The notes: generated from the letters alone by a model not told the origin. DNA of 64,000 nucleotides from Okapia johnstoni (GCA_024291935.2 CM044311.1:20049001-20113000); one strand, 5' to 3'; shown: positions 36,410 through 49,287, numbered from the stretch's first letter. Program-made: numbers and translations.

Positions 36410-36568
36410 GGGCACACATGGCTCAGATGGTAATGAATCTATCTGCAGTTTGGGAGACCTAGGTTCGATCCCTGGGTCTTTCCTGAAGAATCCTGTGGAC
36501 TGAGGAGCCTGACAGGCTCCAGTCCATGGGGTCACAAGGACCTGGACACAACTGAGCAATTAAGAACA
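36410..36568 (+). mobile_element. Bov-tA SINE with internal deletion
   Basis: Sense copy from 'cacacatggctcagatggta'. The middle is shortened: 'gatccctgggtct' passes directly to 'ttcctgaagaatcctgtgga'. The end is 'caactgagcaattaagaaca'. Confidence 0.88.
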
Positions 36569-36569
36569 T

Positions 36570-37295
36570 GTGTAGCAGTACTGAGTGCCCCAATTATATG
36601 GTGAGATGGATACCTTAAAATATTTTGGAACTTACACATGCAGCTGAATGACGTATTCCAGCAGTAGTCATCAAGTTAATGTGAGTACCAGTTCACATTT
36701 GGTAAATATGAAAGAAGGTAAAGTGATGGTTATATCCAAGGTTAGCATTAAGCAAGAGTAGATAAGTCAAATGAAAATATATCAAAGGACTATAGGATAA
36801 TAATATATGTGATTGACATTATTTCAATTAAAATGTATGCTTTATTACAGTTATTTAGAAAAACATTTTAACTATCATTATCTGAAAAACATATTCTTTC
36901 AATTCCATTGAGTCTAAGAAAAGTTTCTCTACATTAAAAACAGTAGATAGAAATTACATAGACTCTGTGGCAACTCTGTGTGGTTCCTAATCTTTCTCAA
37001 AGTTGACATTATAGAGCATCACACTTGTTAAAACATGTGTTTTCAACTCTCATTTTGGACTAACTTCCTACTTATCCATCTTCAAATTTATTCTTGTCAT
37101 TTAAAATCTAGAAAATAAGTTTGCACCTTAAAGTAGCAGGCAAGCTCTGCTTTCCAGCACTTCTCTAAAATCTGAGTACTCTTGTTTTTAAAGAGACACT
37201 CTTAATGTAAAGCTAGTTAGGATTGAACATGAAACCTTAATCAGAGATTATAGAAATGCAGCAGATAGACACAAACACATTAATTCTGAACAAGA
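36570..37295. other. Unassigned AT-rich DNA
   Basis: No element recognised. Confidence 0.5.
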
Positions 37296-37296
37296 G

Positions 37297-37400
37297 GTTG
37301 CCATGCTTTCCTCCAGGGAATCTTCCCAACCCAGGGATCAAACTCAGGTCTCCCACATTGCAGGCAGATTCTTTACCATTTGATCTACTAGGGAAGCCCA
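37297..37400 (-). mobile_element. Bov-tA SINE head fragment
   Basis: Antisense head half only: 'aggttgccatgctttcctcc', 'acccagggatcaaactcagg', 'ctactagggaagccc'. Confidence 0.87.
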
Positions 37401-37404
37401 ATTT

Positions 37405-38870
37405 AGAAGTTGACTTTTATTTTTAACTCAGAGAAATTGTTTCAGAACTATTCTGCTGTTTACCAACACTGCATAAAAATAAGTACTTGGAGAAATAATT
37501 TTAGCATAGCTTTTAAAAGACAAGAAAATTTATACATCTGTGGAATGATAGGCTACTACTAACCACTCAAATATTTACTTACAGCAAATTTCAAAGCCAA
37601 TTTGTCTATGTAGATACAATTAAACACTTTCTACATAGTAATCAGTGTTGTCACAAAACAGTATTGTCTGAAGTTCTCTTAGCCCATTATATTGTTATGT
37701 TCAAGGAGGTGTAATACAACCTTCACATGAGATGATCTGACCAATGGAATTTTTTTTCTAATTTATGATAAATTCACATGAAACACACAAACTTACTTGT
37801 GTTATTATACTAGTAAGGTGAGACAAAAGCAACATTGTATTCTCTTCCTTTTAAAAAATAACTCATTTAGTTGTGTAGCATGCCAGCATACATTTTAAAA
37901 TAATACAAGTACCTGATATGCTATTTATATGATTTCAACATCACCCTTAGTCCTAAAATAGTATACATGTTGAGAGATAGAGAACAAGAGTTATGTCATA
38001 TCTGTACCGTAGTTCATGCCGAGGTCTCTGCTGTTGCACTCATTGCTCTGGTATTAATGACTTGTTATCTGTCAGTGTTAGTGTCCTTCATGTTCCTAAT
38101 TGACCTGACAGTGGCCAAAGTTTCACCTCAGGAAGGTGACTTTATATCAGCTGCATTAAAACATTGAACACGTCTCATAAACATATGGTTAAGCCTTTAA
38201 AAGACATTGCACAGTTAAGGCAATTCAGATTTATAATTTTGATGCCAACTGTCTCTATCAACTGTAGTTACTCCCACTCCTGTGTTCAAATATAGATAAT
38301 AACTAAGTGTCCGTGAACTCCGAAGAATTTCCTTCCTGCCATTTAGAATCACTTTTCTGTGACTCTCTGCAAAACTGACCTTTGAGAATCCTGCCATTCA
38401 TTCTTTGCATGTGGTCCTTGCAGCTCCATGTTGAGTGAGATTAAATGCTGGCAGGTTTGCTGCATCCTTGGCTCTGAGGCTACACGTACTACTCAGGTGC
38501 AGTGATCAGAGTTAATGCTAGTGGAATGGAGCAAAATGTCATGGCCTCAAATTCCAGATTTTTCGTACACAGTAACATGAACTTACAGAAGTCTGTTTGG
38601 TCTGGGGATTGATGCTTCCTCTGTCAAAATATTTGTCTCTCATATTCCCATAATCCCAATAAACCCTGGTAGGTGATAGTATCTTAATGCTTTGTAGTTC
38701 TGAGAAATAGACCTGAGAGGATTTGGGGGACTGGCAGAGCCAGAATTCAAACACATTTATGATCCTATCCAGAGAGATTTTCGTGCACAGAGTCAAAAAA
38801 AGGATAAAACAAGTAATATGTTGAATTTTATCTTTTAAAAAATAAAAGTTTAAGAATTAGCTTTAAAAAG
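37405..38870. other. Unassigned DNA
   Basis: 1.5 kb without a recognised element. The frames at 37967-38167 and 38539-38796 show no domain I recognise. Confidence 0.5.
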
Positions 38871-38872
38871 GT

Positions 38873-38888
38873 ATATACATATATACAT

Positions 38889-38926
<38 letters not shown>

Positions 38927-38957
38927 GTATACATATACACACACACATACATATGAG
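38873..38957. repeat. Compound (TA)n/(CA)n microsatellite
   Basis: CA run of about 12 units followed by TA units, then a mixed CA/TA tail ending 'cacatacatatgag'. Confidence 0.95.
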
Positions 38958-38959
38958 GA

Positions 38960-39425
38960 GATAGGCATTGATCAAGAAAATGAATGTTTTTTAGTCATTG
39001 GTACTAATTGTTCCAAAATGTTTATTTATCTTTCTAAATCATGTTCTTAAAATTAAAACCTGACTCTAACTATTTTATAAAATGGCCCGAGGCAGTGTGT
39101 GTGTGTATAAATAAAATTAGTAAATTCATATCTTAAATGATACACTACTGTACAATCATATTTATGAAAAATGTTAGGCCATGTGAAGTGGATTTTAATG
39201 AAAATACTCAATACTTAAATATGAGGCTAGTATTTGGATTTTATAAAAATTTTTAGCAGTACTGCATAATACTGCTAGTCTTATATATCAACATGGCTAG
39301 GTTATATTAACTATTTAATCAAACAATAATTTAAATGTTAATAAATTATTACTATTAAATTATTACACAATAATTTAAATGTTAGATTTAGATGTAAATG
39401 TATATTGTAAATGCTATTAAGATCT
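38960..39425. other. Unassigned AT-rich DNA
   Basis: Contains a small near-tandem AT-rich duplication around 'caataatttaaatgtta' (39320-39385). No known element. Confidence 0.5.
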
Positions 39426-39427
39426 AT

Positions 39428-39730
39428 AACCAGATGATTTTGCTGCTGATGCTTCTAAGTCGCTTCAGTCGTGTCCAACTCTGTGCAACTCCATAGATGG
39501 AAGCCCACCAGGCTTCCCCTTCCCTGGGATACTCCAGGCAAGAACACTGGAGTGGGTTGCCATTTCCTTCTCCAAAGCATGAAAGTGAAAATTGAAAGTG
39601 AAGTTGCTCAGTCGTGTCTGACTCTTAGCAACTCCGTGGACCGCAGCCTACCAGGCTCCTCCGTCCATGGGATTTTCCAGGCAAGAGTACTGGAGTGGAT
39701 TGCCATTGCCTTCTCCAACCAGATGATTTT
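39428..39730 (-). mobile_element. Bov-A2 SINE with 14-base TSD
   Basis: Antisense dimeric SINE (39442-39716): tail 'gctgctgatgcttctaagtc', two units joined near 'gcatgaaagtgaaaattgaa'. Exact duplications aaccagatgatttt at 39428-39441 and 39717-39730. Confidence 0.96.
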
Positions 39731-39906
39731 AAATGCAAGATATTAGCTCTTTAATGTTGGTGGACCTTGTCCAATCAATTGATTATCTCGAGATTATAAT
39801 GTAACAATCCTACTGGAGTGTCTAGCCTACAAGAATCCCTACACTTCACAAACTTTTCAGCACCTACTATCATGCAAACCAATTTCTTAATTTCTATCTT
39901 CTCTCC

Positions 39907-39938
39907 TACCTCAACTCCCACCTCAACTCCCACCTCAT
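39907..39938. repeat. 12-base tandem repeat, about 2.7 copies
   Basis: The unit 'cctcaactccca' repeats in tandem here. A minor minisatellite seed. Confidence 0.85.
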
Positions 39939-40204
39939 TCACACACACTCTATTTTTGTTTCCTATGGAGAACAGAACTAATAAAAATAAAATTGAACTC
40001 TTAAGATTCAAGTAGTGGATATGCATAATAACCTTAACCATCTCTGGAATAATGCAAATAGAGGAATTTCAACAAACAGGAGATGCCATTGTCGTTACTT
40101 ATCAAGTTTTCCCCCTTCCAGAGGGACTATACTTGAAAAAAGTCCTTTTGGACCTAATAACTAGCGTGGGAGGCTGGAGCTGAGGGAAGGTGGTATGGAA
40201 CAAT

Positions 40205-40560
40205 GAGGTTGGTAAAAAGCAGATCATTCAACAATAAAAAAGAACAACTCACTTATATATACAGCAACATGGTTGAAGCTCGGAAGCATTATTCTTAGTG
40301 AAAGAAGCAGATACAAAAATAAACTATATGATTTCATTTGTGAAGATGTAGAACAAACTACATTCATTTATAGTGATAGAAGTAAGCACAGCGGTTGTTC
40401 TGGGATGGTAGGAATTGATCAGGTAGGAGCACAGAAGGAACTGTCTAGAGTGATAGAAATTCTGGTTATGTAAGTGTGTATAATTATCAATATTGATCAA
40501 ATTGGGAACATAAGATCTAGTTTCATCTGTAAATCAAATTTCAATTTAAAAAAAACTTAA
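40205..40560 (+). mobile_element. Old L1 LINE 3' end
   Basis: 'aacaataaaaaagaacaact', 'cagcaacatggttgaagctc', 'ttcttagtgaaagaagcaga', 'gtgatagaagtaagcacagc' and the A-rich end are the diverged 3' region of an old mammalian L1, sense orientation. Confidence 0.7.
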
Positions 40561-40564
40561 AGAA

Positions 40565-41125
40565 AATAATGATGTTGCTATTATAAGTGTGGAAAAATGT
40601 GTAGCCCTTAAAATGCATTTTTAAGGACTTTTTAAGCATATGGGAAATGTCCATGAAACAATGTTACATATTAAGTCTATTATATGTCTATAGACAATAT
40701 TGGTAATTATTGTTTTGTTGAGAAAAACCTGTAGATCTGCATAAAAAATAGTGTAATGAAATGTAGGACAATATTATCAGTTGTGATATTTTGTTGGTGA
40801 GATTTAAGAACTATTAAAACATGATGCCAAAGTGAGTGTACGTGACACATTTATGGCTGTTTCTAACTTATTAGTCTTCCTTTTCCATTGACTGTATGCT
40901 TTGGGAGGGCTAAACCTGTTGTTCACCTTGACACCACCATAGAGTAGCATCACTGTAGTGACTCAACACAAGTAGTCAAAGCTTTATGCTTGGGAGCCTT
41001 CACTCGGCACTCTTGCCCTTCCTCTCTCTGTCCTTGAAGTACCTGTGCTGGGCGCACCTGAGAGGGGAGACAACCTAGTCATGAGGGCCTTCAAGTACTG
41101 TAGAAAATACACTGAAGTCTAAGAT
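40565..41125. other. Unassigned DNA
   Basis: No element recognised. Confidence 0.5.
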
Positions 41126-41128
41126 ATC

Positions 41129-41334
41129 GTTGTTCAGCCTCTCGGTGTCTGACTCTTTGCGACCCCATGGACTGCAGCACGCCAGACTTCCCTGTCCTTC
41201 ACAATCTCCCAGAGTTAGCTCAAACTCATGTCCATTGAGTCCACAATGCCATCCAACCATCTCATCCTATGTTGCCCCTTCTCCTCCTGCCTTCAATCTT
41301 TCCCAGCATCAGGGTCTTTTCCAATGAGTCGGCC
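41129..41334 (-). mobile_element. BovB 3'-end fragment
   Basis: Antisense BovB 3' end: 'ttgttcagcctctcggtgtc', 'gactgcagcacgccagactt', 'cttctcctgccttcaatctt', ending 'ttccaatgagtcgg'. A small deletion lies in the tail. Confidence 0.9.
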
Positions 41335-41739
41335 CTTTGACTCACTGGAAAATGAGTCTAGGATATACATGCCTTTCAATTCACTCTAGTCCATAGAAAA
41401 GTAGGCTTTTCCCTGGTGTGATAAATCTATGCCTTACTGACTTTTTTCAGAGTTCCCCTGTGGAGATTTTAATAAGACTTTCTTGAAATGGTGCCCAAAA
41501 TATAAACAATCATTAAAGATCATCTGAACAGCCCTTCATTCCTCTTCTTTGACCCCTGAAACCTCCCAAACACAGCCCTAAAGTGGCCTTTATTCTCCAT
41601 GTCGGTGACAAGCATCCCAGTGACAGCCCAAGTGCTCTCTTGTGGATAGCCATAAGGTCCAGCACAACCAAAGAGATCTGTGTGGATACACACCGTATCA
41701 TACCATTTCCCCCTCACCTCTCCTCATGCACAATCCAAT

Positions 41740-42175
41740 ATGGTTTACAATCCACCCTGGTTGTTCTTGTACTTCTCTTAACATTTGAGCAATCGGCCCT
41801 GATCACACTCTGCCTACCCTGCCATCTTTGCAGCTTTCCCCTGACCCCAGAAGTTGAGTTCTTAGGGTCTATTCTTTATGCATGGAATGTTCTTCCCTTG
41901 ACCCTCCTGGGGTGTCTTCTTTTCATCTTGTAAGTCTCCGTTTAAATGCTACTTTCTTAGTATTTTGCCATTGTCCTAACTATAATAAACTGCAGAGCAC
42001 ATATTAGTCTGTTCATTTTTCATTGTTAACTTGACCTGCTTCTCACTAGAACATAAGCTCTATGGGTTCACAGATTTTATTAGATTGTGTTTTCCATCGC
42101 TGCCTCACAAGCACCTAGAACAATGCTGAAGTTATCAATAGATATTAATATAAGCTCAATAGATATTTTTAAAGT
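41740..42175 (+). mobile_element. Ancient L2 LINE 3' end
   Basis: 'tgcatggaatgttcttccct', 'tctcactagaacataagctc', 'ctgcctcacaagcacctaga' and 'aagctcaatagatattttta' match the order of the L2 3' end in sense orientation. Confidence 0.75.
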
Positions 42176-42179
42176 AAAT

Positions 42180-42617
42180 TGATATCAACGACTACAGTAA
42201 CAAACATATACACTTTCAACTGAACAGGCTCAAGTGTGTTGGCCATTCTCCAGATTTGTTCTATGCCCCTTTCTGGCCTGCTCTGTGTCCAGGAGGCTGG
42301 CTTCCCTGAACTGCAGTACCCAGGCCCTCTGAGGGGCTGCTACTCATGCCAGTAGTAAATGGGATGACAGGAAGGCAGGGGTGTGGTGGGAGTTTCCTCT
42401 GTTTGCTTTGCTTTGCTTTCCATGATAATAGCTCTTCAATGGATCCAGATGACAGCACTTCTTCCCTCCTTCTCTTGAGCCTTTCCATACCATGTCAGTT
42501 TCCTATCACTCTTCTCAGCTCCATAATCTGCACCTTCACTACAATATCTTCATTTGCACAATTTGGGATGAAGTTTTCCTTGTTGAAATCTTATCTGATA
42601 CAACAGGGAACTCTCTT
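42180..42617. other. Unassigned DNA, slightly GC-richer
   Basis: A less AT-rich stretch near 42240-42400 shows short open frames on both strands without recognisable domains. No CpG island. Confidence 0.45.
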
Positions 42618-42628
42618 TTTTGTGTGTG

Positions 42629-42857
42629 TATAATTTATATGTGTGTGTGCCTGCATTTTCAGTTATGTCCAACTCTTTGTGACCCCATGGACTGTAGCCT
42701 GCCAGGCTCCTCTGTCCATGGGACTCTCCAGGCAAAAATACTAGAGCAGTTTGCCATTTCCTCCTTCAGAGGATCTTCTGACACCAGGATTGAACCTGCA
42801 TCTCCTGCATTCGCAGGCAAATTCTTCACCACTACACCACTAATGGGATATAATTTT
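42629..42857 (-). mobile_element. Bov-tA SINE with TG-rich tail
   Basis: Antisense SINE (42638-42848): TG-rich tail, then 'cagttatgtccaactctttg', ending 'accactacaccact'. Near-exact duplications tataattta (42629-42637) and tataatttt (42849-42857). Confidence 0.9.
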
Positions 42858-42995
42858 TGTATCTGTCTGTATATACAAATTGTGCACAAATTTTTACTTT
42901 TTCTGTCTTTTTAAATTTCTGGGTCTCTGTATTTTTAAAATTTTCTCAGCTACTGGCATAAGTCCTAAAAGAGTCTCATATATGTATTGGGATAT

Positions 42996-43035
42996 GTGTG
43001 TGTGAGCGTGTGTGTGTGTGTGTGTGTGTGTGTTT
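42996..43035. repeat. (TG)n microsatellite
   Basis: Imperfect run: TG units, one 'agcg' interruption, then about 14 pure TG units ending 'gtttacac'. Confidence 0.95.
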
Positions 43036-43039
43036 ACAC

Positions 43040-44065
43040 AGGTTGTCATCAAAATTCTGCCTATGGATCCTAGGGAACTGATATGCATAACACATTATTT
43101 ATTCTTCTCTACCCTAATTTTGAAAAAAAAAATTAGCATTTGAAAAAATATAGTAGCCAGTAATGACTACAAAAAAGTATAAAGAATAAGATGTTGATTT
43201 CAGCACATTTCTTTTTTACCACAGTCAGCAAACACACATCTTATTCTAAATACTCAGTGTGTGAACTGATAAACCTTATAGCAGTGCATTAAATGTGGAA
43301 AGAATATAGCTATGATGTCACTGAGGAATAAAATGGCAGCAGTTTTCCTGGAAGAATCCAGAGCTGGATTTTTCTAAGTAATTTCATTTCAATGAAAGAA
43401 ACAAAAAAGCCTCATGTAGTCTGCAAACCCCCAGGTGAAATACTGCCCAGACCATTGCAATCCACTGATTAAATTCTGGCACTTATATCTGTAGTGGGGA
43501 GGAACATGTGTCCCACTCCCAGCCCAGAACATTTTGCATGTATATTCTATTCATGAAGATGAAGATGCTCCAGAGAAAATGAAATTTTCACCAACACCCC
43601 ATAGTTCATTTGCCATCCCTTCATTTGTGTGTTGGGTAAACTCCAGAAATGTTAAATAGAAATGACATTAATTTAAAAGCAGAATTTCATAGTCAACCCA
43701 ACTGAACAGCAGACCACTTATACAGGTAATAGAAAAAAAAATCCATATCACTAAACTAAAATAAATAAATTTAAGAAAGACAAGTGAATTAGAAAGTGGC
43801 AGCTTGAAAAGCTCTAGATCCTTACTCTGGGATACTTTCACTGCGGGGTGATGTTTGTGCAAATAACACTTGCACAGATAACACCGTCGATATCGCACTG
43901 ATGTATGAGTTACATGCATGCGCATATATGCATGATGTGTGAGCTGTACGTAGTTAAATTCATCCTTCAAATGGAAGCAAGGTGATTACTCAAGATCTGT
44001 GCATTTTACCATGTACATATGAAAGTTCACATTTTAAAAAATGAGACCAAATAAAGGTCTTAACC
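43040..44065. other. Unassigned AT-rich DNA
   Basis: No gene recognised. It contains the first copy of a 26-base direct repeat at 43846-43871. Confidence 0.5.
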
Positions 44066-44591
44066 ATTTTAGAGTATGGAAAAATATGATGCAGCCAGAA
44101 AAAAAACACACACACAGCCTTTTGAAATATTTTTAGTAACATGGTAGGTGGGGAGGTTTATGACAGGACAAAAATTATTTAAAGGCTATATTGAAGTGTA
44201 TGTGACAAGATCACACTTTTACAGAAAAAAATGTATGTGTGAATAAACAATGGAAAGAAATGCAAGAAAATGTCTCTGGTTGGTGGGATTGTGTGTACTT
44301 TTAATTTTATTTCTTACATTTTTCTATGGTTTTCTATCCAGGGATTGAATAAGCATTCTTTTCTAATCAGAAATAAACAGTGCTGTTTATTTTTTAAAGT
44401 AACATTTTACAGCATATATCTGGCTCTTATTCAAAATGCATGGCTTCAGTTTTCTGTTGCTATCATAAAAAATTGCCACAAACTAAAGCCTTCAATCATA
44501 ATCATTTAACAGCTCACAGATCTATCTGCTCTACTAGTTTCTCTTAGACTTTTACTCTGTGATGCGGGTGATGTTTGTGCAAATAACACTT
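43846..44591. repeat. 26-base direct repeat, two copies 720 bases apart
   Basis: Identical words (gggtgatgtttgtgcaaata plus acactt) at 43846-43871 and 44566-44591. Both are preceded by 'ttactctg', but the spacing from 'ttactctg' to the repeat differs between the copies. The intervening DNA is not duplicated. Confidence 0.92.
44070..44360 (+). mobile_element. Possible ancient LINE-like 3' fragment
   Basis: Phrases such as 'acaatggaaagaaatgcaag', 'ggttggtgggattgtgtgta' and 'tttttctatggttttctatc' resemble a widespread old mammalian repeat tail. Family unassigned. Confidence 0.3.
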
Positions 44592-45174
44592 CACTGTTCA
44601 ATTTGTTTCCCAAATGCTTTCAACTCTCCTCAGAGCAATGATATGTGAATTAAATGGAGTTACAGTTCCCCTTGAAAACTTGATGGAAATGGTGGCCCTT
44701 GCTTAAGCTAAATGCTCATGTAGGCAAAATTGATAGGTAAGTGCATATCCTTGGATAATGTCCACATACCCTTAACCCTTGCTTTGGAGAATGTTTCTGT
44801 GAAAATAGCATACTAATACAAACCTTGTAAATTGATAATGTTACAGTTTTAAGTATTTGCTTTTTGCAAAGTAAATTCTGCATTTTGACTTTAGCTGCCA
44901 ATCACACAATAGGGTCAAAATTTCTACATATTGTCTTTAATTTTATCTATCAAGTGAGAAGATGTGTGTAACCACTTAATAATTCATGCAAATTTAAATG
45001 AAATAAAGATTCAAGCAAATAGTTTCAGTCATTTGATAAAAGTTTACTTAAGACTCAACCTGGCTACTCCATCTGTTTTATAGTGACTTGTCAGACCAAA
45101 GGGGAGGTGCACCAGTGATGTAGGTATTGTAATGCTGACACTGAAGTTGGTATTTAAGTTATTTTAAACATGTG

Positions 45175-45362
45175 TTGTCATTGTTGTTATTCACCTCCTA
45201 AGTTGTGTCTGACTCTCTGTGACTCCATGGACTGTAGCATGCCTGGCATACCTAGCCATGGGGTTCTCCAGACAAGAAAACTGGAATAGGTTGCCATTTC
45301 CTTCTCCAGGGGATTTTCCTGGAACAGGGACCGAACCTGTATCTCCTGCATTGGCAGGCATC
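45175..45362 (-). mobile_element. Bov-tA-type SINE, 5'-truncated
   Basis: Antisense SINE with 'gttgtcattgttgttattca' tail, 'ggttctccagacaagaaaac', 'tctcctgcattggcaggca'. The last 25 or so bases of the head are missing. Confidence 0.87.
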
Positions 45363-45364
45363 AA

Positions 45365-48300
45365 GTATAAAACCTGAAGTCTAAAGTGTTTTACTCCTCT
45401 ATAACATTAAGGACAAATCTATAACAGATTAAGTGCTATAAACTTATAAAAGAAGCTTACATGAGTGCCTTGAACAGTGCCACTCACTGTCCCCAAAGTG
45501 TTTTGTTAACAAAGATCAAGAACAGTTGAATTCAAAAGATTGTGGCAAGAAAATACAACTATATTTTTAAAATACTTATCAAAATGTCATAAAATGCTAA
45601 TTAACATTATCAAAATTCGAATAAGCAATGACTGGTGAATTCAATACTAGGCACTAGTTTGGTCAGGAAAATATTTTTAATACTATAAAATAAAATATAC
45701 ATAAAATTTAAACCCGGTGAATTCAAAGTAATATTAAATAATCTAACATAAATTAAAATAATAATAGCCAATTCAACTTCAACTGTTTGCCAGATACTTT
45801 TACATTATCTCCTGTTATCACAGAAATTTCACAAGATTAGATTTTCAGATTTTTCTGAGGACAAAATTGATAAGCAGTCAACTTAAGTGTCAGGCCTGTA
45901 TAAACAGGTGTAGAGAAGATTTAAAGTCATGTCTATCTAAATGGTCCTTTTACAGAGATCCAAGATTTATTATCCATTTCGTGGTATGATTATATTGAAA
46001 GAGATAAACTACTTGGTGGTAGTTACTTCTTTCACTTGTTTATATCGTTAGGAAAAAAGTTATCTTCAAAAATTATGTTAACTGGGAATAAAAATTATCT
46101 TTTGTTTTCACTTATAACAAATTATTTACATTTTTAAAAACTACCAAATGTTACAAATGACTCTGTGACTCCTGATCTTTAGCCACATTGCCAAACCAGT
46201 ATCTAATTCTCAAAGGAATCTTGTTAGAAATCTAGAATATTACTTTTATTTTCTCGTCATACAAGACAAAAAAAATTGTGTAACTCTGTTTTTAATTGCA
46301 AATTTTAATGTCTCACTTTATGCCACACAGCTAATGTGCAGCATTCCTATTGACATATACTCAGAAAGATTAATATTTTTCAAACTAAGTAATCTGATTA
46401 TGACTGCTACTCTACATGATGCAAATGAGATTTTGTTGTTATTGTTTTTAGCCTTTGTTTCTTATTTTTTTTTTCCCTAATCTCACAGCCTAAACTAACA
46501 GGCAGCATTCAACAGGGTAATAATTGAAAGAGAGAAAAAAAAAAAAGAAACTGAAAGAGAAAAAAAAAAAAAGGTCTGCAGTCATGTTTTGGTTGCAAAT
46601 AATGAAAATACTTTTATGACCAAAAAAAAAAAAAAAAAAGAAATGTTGAAATGATGACATTTCCTCGACATAAAGTTACATGTAAGACTAATCATAGCAA
46701 TTGGATTTTCTGGTGAAACTAGCAAAAACCATTACAGGGTAAAAAGTATCAGATTTCTTTCTTTTTTTCCTGTTTTATTTATGTCGAGTAAAGAGAAAAT
46801 TTTGAGCACCGCTTTTGGTAAAGGAAGTAAAAGAAGGCATGAAAGAGGTAGAAAAAATAAAAAACCATGACATGTTGACATCAGTACTATCTTATTATCA
46901 TTATTATTTTAGGGAGTCAATAGAAGTTAAGAACTAGGAAAAGTGACTGCAGGAAATAGAAGATAAAGTTCCTAGGAAGATTTAAACTTGAGCTCATTAA
47001 TACACTGAAAATTAAAGTGTCCTGTGAGAATCAGATACATTATAACTATGTCTAACTTTCTCAAAAAAATGTATATTTTCACGGAGTTCAAAGAATCTTA
47101 TTTTAAACAATTATCTCCTTGATGGAAGAATCTTTGACTTTGCCAGCAAATTTGCTTCATCTCTTTTCATTTTCAGTCCTGCAGTGTTTGACACATCATC
47201 AACTGTATCAATTAGGGAAATATGGCAATTCCATGAATTTGTAAAAATCTACAGAAAATCTCTACTTCCATAAATAATCTGTAAAATGACAGAAAATTTC
47301 TTAGATAATTGGAAAATACTTTCTTCATAATTCACTTAAATTGAGAGTCTGAGCAAGGAAAAAAAAATCACATTCTACTTAATGCTAAGTAAAGATTTGG
47401 GCATATCAAAAAAATATTCCTGGAAAAAATCAAATTAGTATATTCAAATGCAGTTATGAATGAGTAGCATTTCTTCCTTGTCAGTATTCATTCTAATTTC
47501 ATAGCAACCATCTTATGTGTTAGAGTTTTTTCTTTGAATTACTAGAAAACTAGTGCCAAAAAAAGAGATAATTTTTATGTTAATCACTATTCCCTGATTT
47601 TTTATTTGAGATTTGATTTTTTTAATTCATCTTTTTGGACAAATTCAGCTATCTATTTAAATAGTTAACAGTCTTGAAGGATTTTATTTGTTTTACAGGT
47701 GAATTAGATTTAACTTTCAAATTGCTGCCATGAAATATTAAGCACAATATTCTTAGGTCTTAATAAGAGTGTTTATTGCTCAAAATCCTTAATGTCTCTG
47801 CTTTTTTCCGTAAATTAAACCCTTTATGAAGGCCAGTGATGTTCCACACTATGGAATTTGCAGACAGAATATACCTTTTAATTCATTCTGTGTTCTTCGG
47901 TAGAACTCTCCTGCACAATAGCACATTGTTCTTAGCAGGTAATCAAAAAACTATGCTTACTTGATTCTATGATATTGAGAAAAAGTGCTAGAAATGATTT
48001 ATACTGAATAAGTAAAACCAGAAGGCAGCAGTTTAATTCTATCTAGTTCTGTAAGGGAGGAAAAATAATTTTACCTTTGCTCTTCTGAAATTTTGGCTGG
48101 CATTGAAGTCACAAAAATTAAATTAACAAGTGAAAAATGAATAGAAGTTTACTGACATGTATAAATTATTTATACACAGACAATAGCCATGAAGAATAAG
48201 TAACGTTCCAAGGTGACTTAGAGTTCAGGCTTAGATACTATCTTCAGCTAAAGATAAAGGAAAAAAAGCTGAAGGGGAGAAGAATTATTAAGAGGTGACC

Positions 48301-48990
48301 AGGAAAAGCACAGTTATGGGTTGTTATGCATATTTAAGTGAAAGCCTTATCAATTGATAAGAATCTAAAGTTGTTTCCATGATAAATTATTGTGTCCTTC
48401 CTGGTAGAGAGAGGAGAAGTGACACTTGTAAATTGATGCCTTGTTTTTAGGAAAATGGGAGGAATGCAGGGAACACTTCTTGTATTAGCTTCTTTCCAAT
48501 TCCCTTAAGCTCAAAATAATCCTGATGCTTAAGCGGGGTTAACATATTCTGTCACCCTTCAGTTTCATTCACTGAACTTTGGTATGAGATTGGTAACACT
48601 GGCATTCATTAAGTTTAATGAACTTAAACTGGAATGAATGTTGAAATTCTGATCCAAAACTACAATTCTGCCCTCAATTTCAACATTCTCACACCACCAA
48701 GTAATTTTTAGACACCAGCTGAGTGTCCTGCTGTTAACAAGTCCTAGCTCAGTCTGCACAATGCACAACAGATCAGTTAGCTGAGAGATGAAATTTTGAG
48801 GCCAGGAGTACAAAGGTAAGTTGAGATGGCAAACTAATGTCTCAGAATAACCATTTTGTCTGTGTCTGGATGCCAAGTTCTCTTCTAGTACAGAGATGGG
48901 GAGGAGTTGAGGAAGTAAAGACCATTATCTTGCAAATATCTACTGAAATGGCCAACCTCAGGGAGATTGGACAAGCTCTTCCAGAAGAGG
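45365..48990. other. Long repeat-poor AT-rich stretch
   Basis: 3.6 kb without young SINEs or LINEs. A weak antisense MIR-like patch lies at about 45770-45960 ('tttacattatctcctgttat', 'aggtgtagagaagatttaaa'). Three A-runs lie at 46535-46546, 46560-46572 and 46622-46639. No coding signature. Confidence 0.5.
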
Positions 48991-49287
48991 GGCAGGGTTC
49001 CCTGAGGAAGTTCTTTCTGTATGACTGTTATGGTTCAGTTACTCATTCCTGTCCAAATCTTCAAGGCCCCATGGAATGCAGCATGCCAGGCTTCCCTGTC
49101 CGTCACAATATTCTAGAGTTTGCTCAGATTCATGTCCATTGAATAGGTAATGGCATCCAAACATCTCTTCCTCTGTAGTCCCCTTCTCCTCCTGCCTTCA
49201 ACCTTTCCTAGGATCAGGGCCTTTTCCAATCAGTCTTCTCTTCCCATCAAGAGACCAAAGTATTGGAACTTCAGCTTCAGCATCAGT

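Noticed and set aside
37967..38167. Short hydrophobic open frame at 37967-38167 as a small membrane protein
   Set aside because: 66 codons is within chance expectation, no Kozak or homologue was recognised, and hydrophobicity follows from T-rich sequence.
42240..42490. Possible exon or CpG island at 42.24-42.49 kb
   Set aside because: Only slightly GC-richer, with no CpG cluster, no convincing splice sites and no recognisable protein motif.
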